Positions 60,100 through 64,000 of a stretch of 64,000 nucleotides of DNA are shown piece by piece. The number at the start of each line of letters is the position of its first letter. Positions within the stretch are counted from its first letter, which is position 1. The position numbers and the translations under genes are program-made. Location: NCBI GenBank assembly GCA_963383645.1, contig OY726579.1, positions 578,501-642,500 on the forward strand, written 5' to 3'. The stretch is from Muscardinus avellanarius (taxonomy: Eukaryota; Chordata; Mammalia; Rodentia; Gliridae). Below the pieces are notes generated by a model. That model was not told the DNA's origin, made no database searches, and worked only from the letters and a program-made list of their open reading frames with translations.

Positions 60100-62451
60100 T
60101 TTTGCAGTACTGGGAGTGGAACCCAGCGGCATTCTACCTGAGCTCCACCCCCAGCCGTATTTTTTTTTTTTTATTCTTCATTTGGAAACAGGGTCTCCCT
60201 GAGTTGCAAAGGGCCTAAATAGCTGAGACTGGCTTCCAACCACGATCCTCCTGTCTCAGCCTCCCAAACACTGGAATTACAAGCGTGTGCCGCCACGCCC
60301 AGCTCTCTCTCTGAGATCTTTTAACAATATAAACTTTACTGTGACCCTTCAGGAAGCTCTTGCTGCACTAAACAGAAATCCAAATTTCCTGCTTGGTTCC
60401 TACATCTCGTGATAGAGGCCTGCCTACCCTTGACTCTCCAACCATACTACCTCGGAATTCCTTTAAAAAGTGCCCTACTGTCCTCACAAAAACGCAACTC
60501 CTTTGTGGCTGGGTGTGGTGGTACATGCCTGTAATCCCAGTGTTTGGGAGGCTAAGACGGGAGGATTGCAGGTTTGAGGCCAGCTTCAGCAACTAAGCAA
60601 GGCCTTCCACAGCTTAATAATCTGGGGGTATAGCTCACAGGTAGCTACCTCTAAAATTTAATTTTAATTTAATTTTTTTGTACTGCAGATTGAACCGAGA
60701 GCTACAAATTAAAATAGATAGATGAATAGAGCAACTCCCTTTACTTAGCACAGCCTCTGGAGTGTGGCTGTTAATGTCTCCCTGAACCCCACACCCCAGC
60801 TAGTCAGGTCCCCGTTATATACCTTTAGAGCAGTGGACACTATGTAGTGCTTCAGGAGCTCCCGCTCTTGTAAGTTCACACTTACGACATGTCATCGGTC
60901 ACTTTAGCTTCTGTCTTATTCTTCCAGTGGTGGGGCAGAAGTGTATCCTTTTGGTGATGCTGGCTTCCTTGCAAGCTCTTGTCATCTATCTATCTTTCTT
61001 TCTTTCTTTCTTTTCCTATGGTACTGGGGAAGGAACCCAGGGGCTTTCTACCTCTGGGCTGCACTCCCAGACCTATTTTTATATTTTTATTTAGAAACAA
61101 GGTCTCACTAAGTTGCTGAGAGCCTAAGTAGCTGAGGCTGGCTTTGAACCTGTGCGATCCTCCTGTCTCAGCCTCCCAAGTACAGGGATTACAGGCGCCC
61201 CCATGCCCAGTTTATTTTTTATTTTTAATTGCTACATTGTAGTCATAGTCATCATTTTTGTTTTGTTTGGGGTTTTGCGGTACTGGGGGTGGAGCCCAGG
61301 GGCATCACCCCTGGCTTCTCATCATGTTTTTTTTAACAAAGGACTGACCTCTGACCTGTCTGAGTCCCCGCAGCCGAGGCAAGTGCCACCCCAGGAACAG
61401 CCCTGGAGGAAGGGTGGTCTCATAATACTCACACTTGTTGGTTGGGCAGGCCCATAGTGCTCCCTGGTCGTCATCCCACAACTGAAAGATACAAGTCCAG
61501 AGCTCCCAGCCTGGTGTTCACCCTGGCCATCCGGCCAGCCCGACCTCCAGAGTCCCCGGTTCAGCGTGCAGTACCCCCTCAAACACACACACAGCAGGTT
61601 CCCAAAAGCTGCTCTGCCTCCGCTCAGCAATGTCTCTGCCCAGGAGGACCTCCTCCTTGCCAAATCGAGCCAGCAGGAAGAGATGCTTCCTTGAAGCTCT
61701 CTGGAACCCAGCACTCAGCACTTGGGGTGTGATTGTTGGTTTACTGGTCTCCAGCCAGCAGTGAGCTCCCTGGGAACAAGAACCATGCTTCTCCTATGCT
61801 AAAGTTCCCCAGGGAGCCACAGAATAAACCAGGTGCGCGCTGGTTTCAGGCCCGTCTCCCTGTCTCCCTGCAGCCCGGGGCAAGGCCTGTCATCTCACCT
61901 GTAGACACTGGCCTGACTGCAGGTCTCGCAGCAACTGCTCTCCAAGGCGGGCTGCTCTCTGCCAAGCCAAGGGAGGGGGCTGTCACCCGGGGGCTGCACC
62001 CTGCAGAGACCACCGGGCCGCAGCTGGGCAGGACTGGGTGGGTGGGGGAGCCGGAAGACTTGAGACATGACCCATTCACCCATGTACCCCATCCCCAGGG
62101 GCCAGCACAGGGAACTGGAGGGAGTGGAAACTTGAGGCCAGCTTTGAGGTGTGCCTTCCAGGGTCTCACCGTGGAGGCCCCGCTGGGCAGAGGAGTACAG
62201 CCACTGGGTTCCAAGGCGCAGAGTGATCTGTTGTCCTGGGGGCCTCGTGTCTCCACCAGCAGCACATCATCCTTGAAGGCTCCTAGGGAGTCTGGGAGGA
62301 GAGAGGGGCCACTGTGACAGGACCCCCACCCCGGAGCCCTAGTCCCGGCACCTCTGGGTTCACTCCCATTACCGCGGCCTGCCCCAGCCTCTGCACCCCA
62401 TTTACCAGCCCACAGGCACTGCTGCAGCTCCAGCTTCTCCCAGCTGCTCAC
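58588..62451 (-). CDS. IL17RC: IL17RC, C-terminal part of gene (last six coding exons), runs off the right edge
   Basis: IL17RC pairs with IL17RA as receptor for IL-17A and IL-17F at the cell surface and signals through SEFIR-SEFIR contact with ACT1/TRAF3IP2. Six exons (46, 122, 60, 49, 96 and 626 nt) join to 332 codons of the C-terminus. Order: end of the ectodomain (SSWEKLELQQCLWA, TRGPQDNRSLCALEP, LWDDDQGALWACP), one transmembrane helix, a short basic juxtamembrane stretch HRRKEAARGG, then the SEFIR domain (AALLLYSADD, VAVDLWSRRELSAQ, VMVLLFSPGAVALC, SCVLPDFLHG, FRSVPVFSLPSQLPGFLGAL). Upstream ectodomain exons are beyond 64000. The stop codon overlaps the polyadenylation signal. Confidence 0.97.
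59336..59431 (-). CDS. IL17RC: IL17RC transmembrane exon
   Basis: Acceptor CTTCCAG, donor GTGAGC. 96 nt, VHKRWALAWLACLLLATV then LFLFLLLQKHRRK: one hydrophobic helix flanked by basic residues. Confidence 0.95.
59432..61432. repeat. IL17RC intron before the transmembrane exon
   Basis: Antisense SINE 59475-59655; unique 59660-60050; (TTTA) 60056-60101; antisense 60105-60303; sense 60508-60625; antisense 61012-61215 and an ID piece near 61280-61318. The rest is unique. Confidence 0.75.
61433..61481 (-). CDS. IL17RC: IL17RC ectodomain exon before the membrane
   Basis: Acceptor CTTTCAG, donor GTGAGT. 49 nt, LWDDDQGALWACPTNK, then a split Tyr codon. Confidence 0.94.
61899..61958 (-). CDS. IL17RC: IL17RC ectodomain exon
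   Basis: Acceptor CTTGGCAG, donor GTGAGA. 20 codons, RAARLGEQLLRDLQSGQCLQ. Confidence 0.95.
62170..62291 (-). CDS. IL17RC: IL17RC ectodomain exon
   Basis: Acceptor CTCCCAG, donor GTGAGA. 122 nt, DSLGAFKDDVLLVETRGPQ then DNRSLCALEPSGCTPLP. Sequon NRS. Confidence 0.95.
62406..62451 (-). CDS. IL17RC: IL17RC ectodomain exon
   Basis: Acceptor CCAATAG, donor GTAAAT. 15 codons plus 1 nt, VSSWEKLELQQCLWA, matching human VNSSEKLQLQECLWA. Confidence 0.92.
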
Positions 62452-64000
62452 CTATTGGAAGGGGCCAGAGTTAGGGGCACTAGGAAAAGCAAGAGCCAGG
62501 CCAGAAAGGCCCAGAGAGAAGGGACGGATGAGAGGAAGCCCGTGGGGCAGGGGGTCCGCATGTGGACCTGAGGTCAGGCCGACCGGGGGTCCAGGCTGCA
62601 TGAGCAGTCTCAGCCTTGTGAGCTCATCTGTGAGGAAGGATCTTGTGACCTTCAAGGCGCCCCTTTGATACTGAGTATTGAACCTAAAGGCATTCTACCT
62701 CTGAGCCGTACCCTCAGCCCTACTCATTTATTCATTTGTTTGTTATTTTTGCAGTAACGTGGATTGAATCCAGTTACAGAGGGCCTCGCTAAGTAGCTGA
62801 GGCTGGCTGGGAACCTGGATAGGAAGTAGTTTATTTATTTATTTGTTTATTTATTGCGGTACTGGGGATGGAACCCAGGGGAATTCTACCTCCCAGCTAC
62901 ACTCCCAGCCCTATATTTAATTCTTTATTTAGAAACAGTGTCTCAGTGGGTTGCAAAGGGCCTCACTAAACAGCTGAAGCTGGCCATGAACCACGATCCT
63001 CCTGTTTCAGCCTCCCAAAGATTGGGATTACAAGAGTGACCCACCACCACCGCCCAGCGAGGAAGTAGTTTATTATCATCTGCTTTAAATAAATAAGGAG
63101 CCAGGCGTGGTAATGCACATTTGTAATCCCAGCCTTTGGGAGGCTGAGACAGGAGGATCATGATTCAGGGCCAGCCTCAGTTATTTAGTGAGGCCCTTTG
63201 CAATTCAGTGGCACCCTGTTTCTAAATAAAGAATAAAAAGTCGGGCATGGTGACGCATGCTTGTAATCCCAGTGCTTGGGAGGCTGAGACAGGAGGATCG
63301 CGCAGGTTCGAAGCCAGCCTCAGCTACTTAGTGAGGCTCTCAGCAACTTAGTGAGACCCTGTTTCCAAATAAAGTATAAAATAGGTCTGGGAATATAGCT
63401 TGGAGGCAGAAAAGCCCCTAGGTTCCATCCCCAGTACCACCAAAAACAAACAAACAAACAAACAAAAACAACTTAAAAATAAAGAAAGAATAAAAAATAA
63501 GGCTGGGGGTGTATTTCAGAGGTAGAATGACCCTGGGTTCCAGTCCCAGTACCGAAAATAAATAAATAAAATAAATGAGGAAACCAGGTGTGGTGGTGCA
63601 CACCTGTAATCCTAGTATTTGGGAGGCTGACACAAGAGGATCACAAGTTGGAGAACAGCTTCAGCCAATAGTGAAACTCTCATTAACCTAGTGAGACCCT
63701 CCTTGGGTTTTTTTGTTTGTTTTGTTTTGTTTTTTGGTGGTACTAGGGATGGGACCCAGGGGGATGGGACTCTCATATGTATTTTATATTTTATTTGGAA
63801 ACAGGGTCTCACTACATTGCTGAGAGCCTCACTAAGTAGCTTAGGCTGGCTTCGAACCTGTGCAATCCTCCTGTCTCAGTCTCCCGAGTGCTGGGATTAC
63901 AAGCGTGTGCCACCACACCCGAGAGACCCTCCTTGTTTGAAAATAAAAATAAAATAGGTTTAGGGGTGTAGCTCAGAGGTAAAATGCCCCTGGGTTCAAT
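62452..64000. repeat. IL17RC upstream intron: SINEs, one nested
   Basis: 62460-62660 is unique with no convincing exon. Antisense 62669-62815 pieces and 62858-63058; sense 63100-63235, C-type 63238-63445, ID 63503-63560, and a sense copy starting 63580 that is split by an antisense SINE (63706-63922). GAGACCCTCCTTG at 63693-63705 is repeated at 63923-63935. The sense ID half runs to the window end. Confidence 0.8.

Noticed and set aside
62460..62660. Possible further IL17RC exon just upstream of 62451
   Set aside because: The minus-strand frame is open for 60 codons but lacks a convincing donor and does not match the receptor ectodomain I recall.

Overview
This is a gene-dense stretch of a rodent chromosome. 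I infer a squirrel-family (Sciuridae) genome because most non-exonic sequence is made of dimeric SINEs: a 7SL-derived B1 half, an A-rich linker, then a tRNA-derived ID half. This arrangement is known as B1-dID in squirrels and some other rodents. The gene order matches human 3p25.3 read in the opposite direction: FANCD2, EMC3, PRRT3, CRELD1, IL17RC. There is no bacterial, plasmid or CRISPR content. I found no new enzymatic or defence system; the novelty is in promoter architecture, transcript ends and repeat-on-repeat insertion.

Layout. 1-19750: the 5' part of FANCD2 on the minus strand (non-coding exon 1, then coding exons 2-12, about 330 residues); the rest runs off the left edge. 19580-19860: a CpG-rich promoter shared head-to-head with EMC3, carrying three perfect TGACGTCA sites exactly 24 bp apart. 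19857-34541: complete EMC3 on the plus strand, eight exons, 261 codons. 34630-39830: intergenic DNA, about two thirds SINEs. 39840-47790: PRRT3 on the plus strand, with a non-coding first exon in a CpG island and three coding exons (923 codons by my splicing). 48780-57802: complete CRELD1 on the minus strand, ten coding exons, 420 codons, convergent with PRRT3. 58300-58500: CRELD1 promoter. 58583-62451: the last six coding exons of IL17RC on the minus strand (transmembrane segment and SEFIR domain), continuing off the right edge.

The genes do not form a pathway. FANCD2 acts in interstrand-crosslink repair, EMC3 is the insertase subunit of the ER membrane complex, PRRT3 is a poorly characterised neuronal-type membrane protein, CRELD1 is an ER EGF-repeat protein linked to heart septation, and IL17RC is an IL-17A/F co-receptor.

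Repeats. By diagnostic bases I separate four SINE groups. The labels A-D are mine. A is the standard form with a complete ID half. B has CGCGCGCTGGCTTAGGAG in the left half and an ID half that has lost its B box. C has CTCAGCAACTTAGTGAGACC and a TCTGGGAGTATAGCC ID half. D has CGCGGTTCGCGGACAGCC and an ID half reading GGGCAGGGGGTGTAGC. Several nested insertions with readable target-site duplications fall in the A-rich linker of older SINEs. One L1 3' fragment, one retroposed polyadenylated RNA fragment, one probable LTR remnant and many microsatellites complete the picture. All exons were placed by hand from splice sites, reading frame and remembered orthologous proteins; no search was run.
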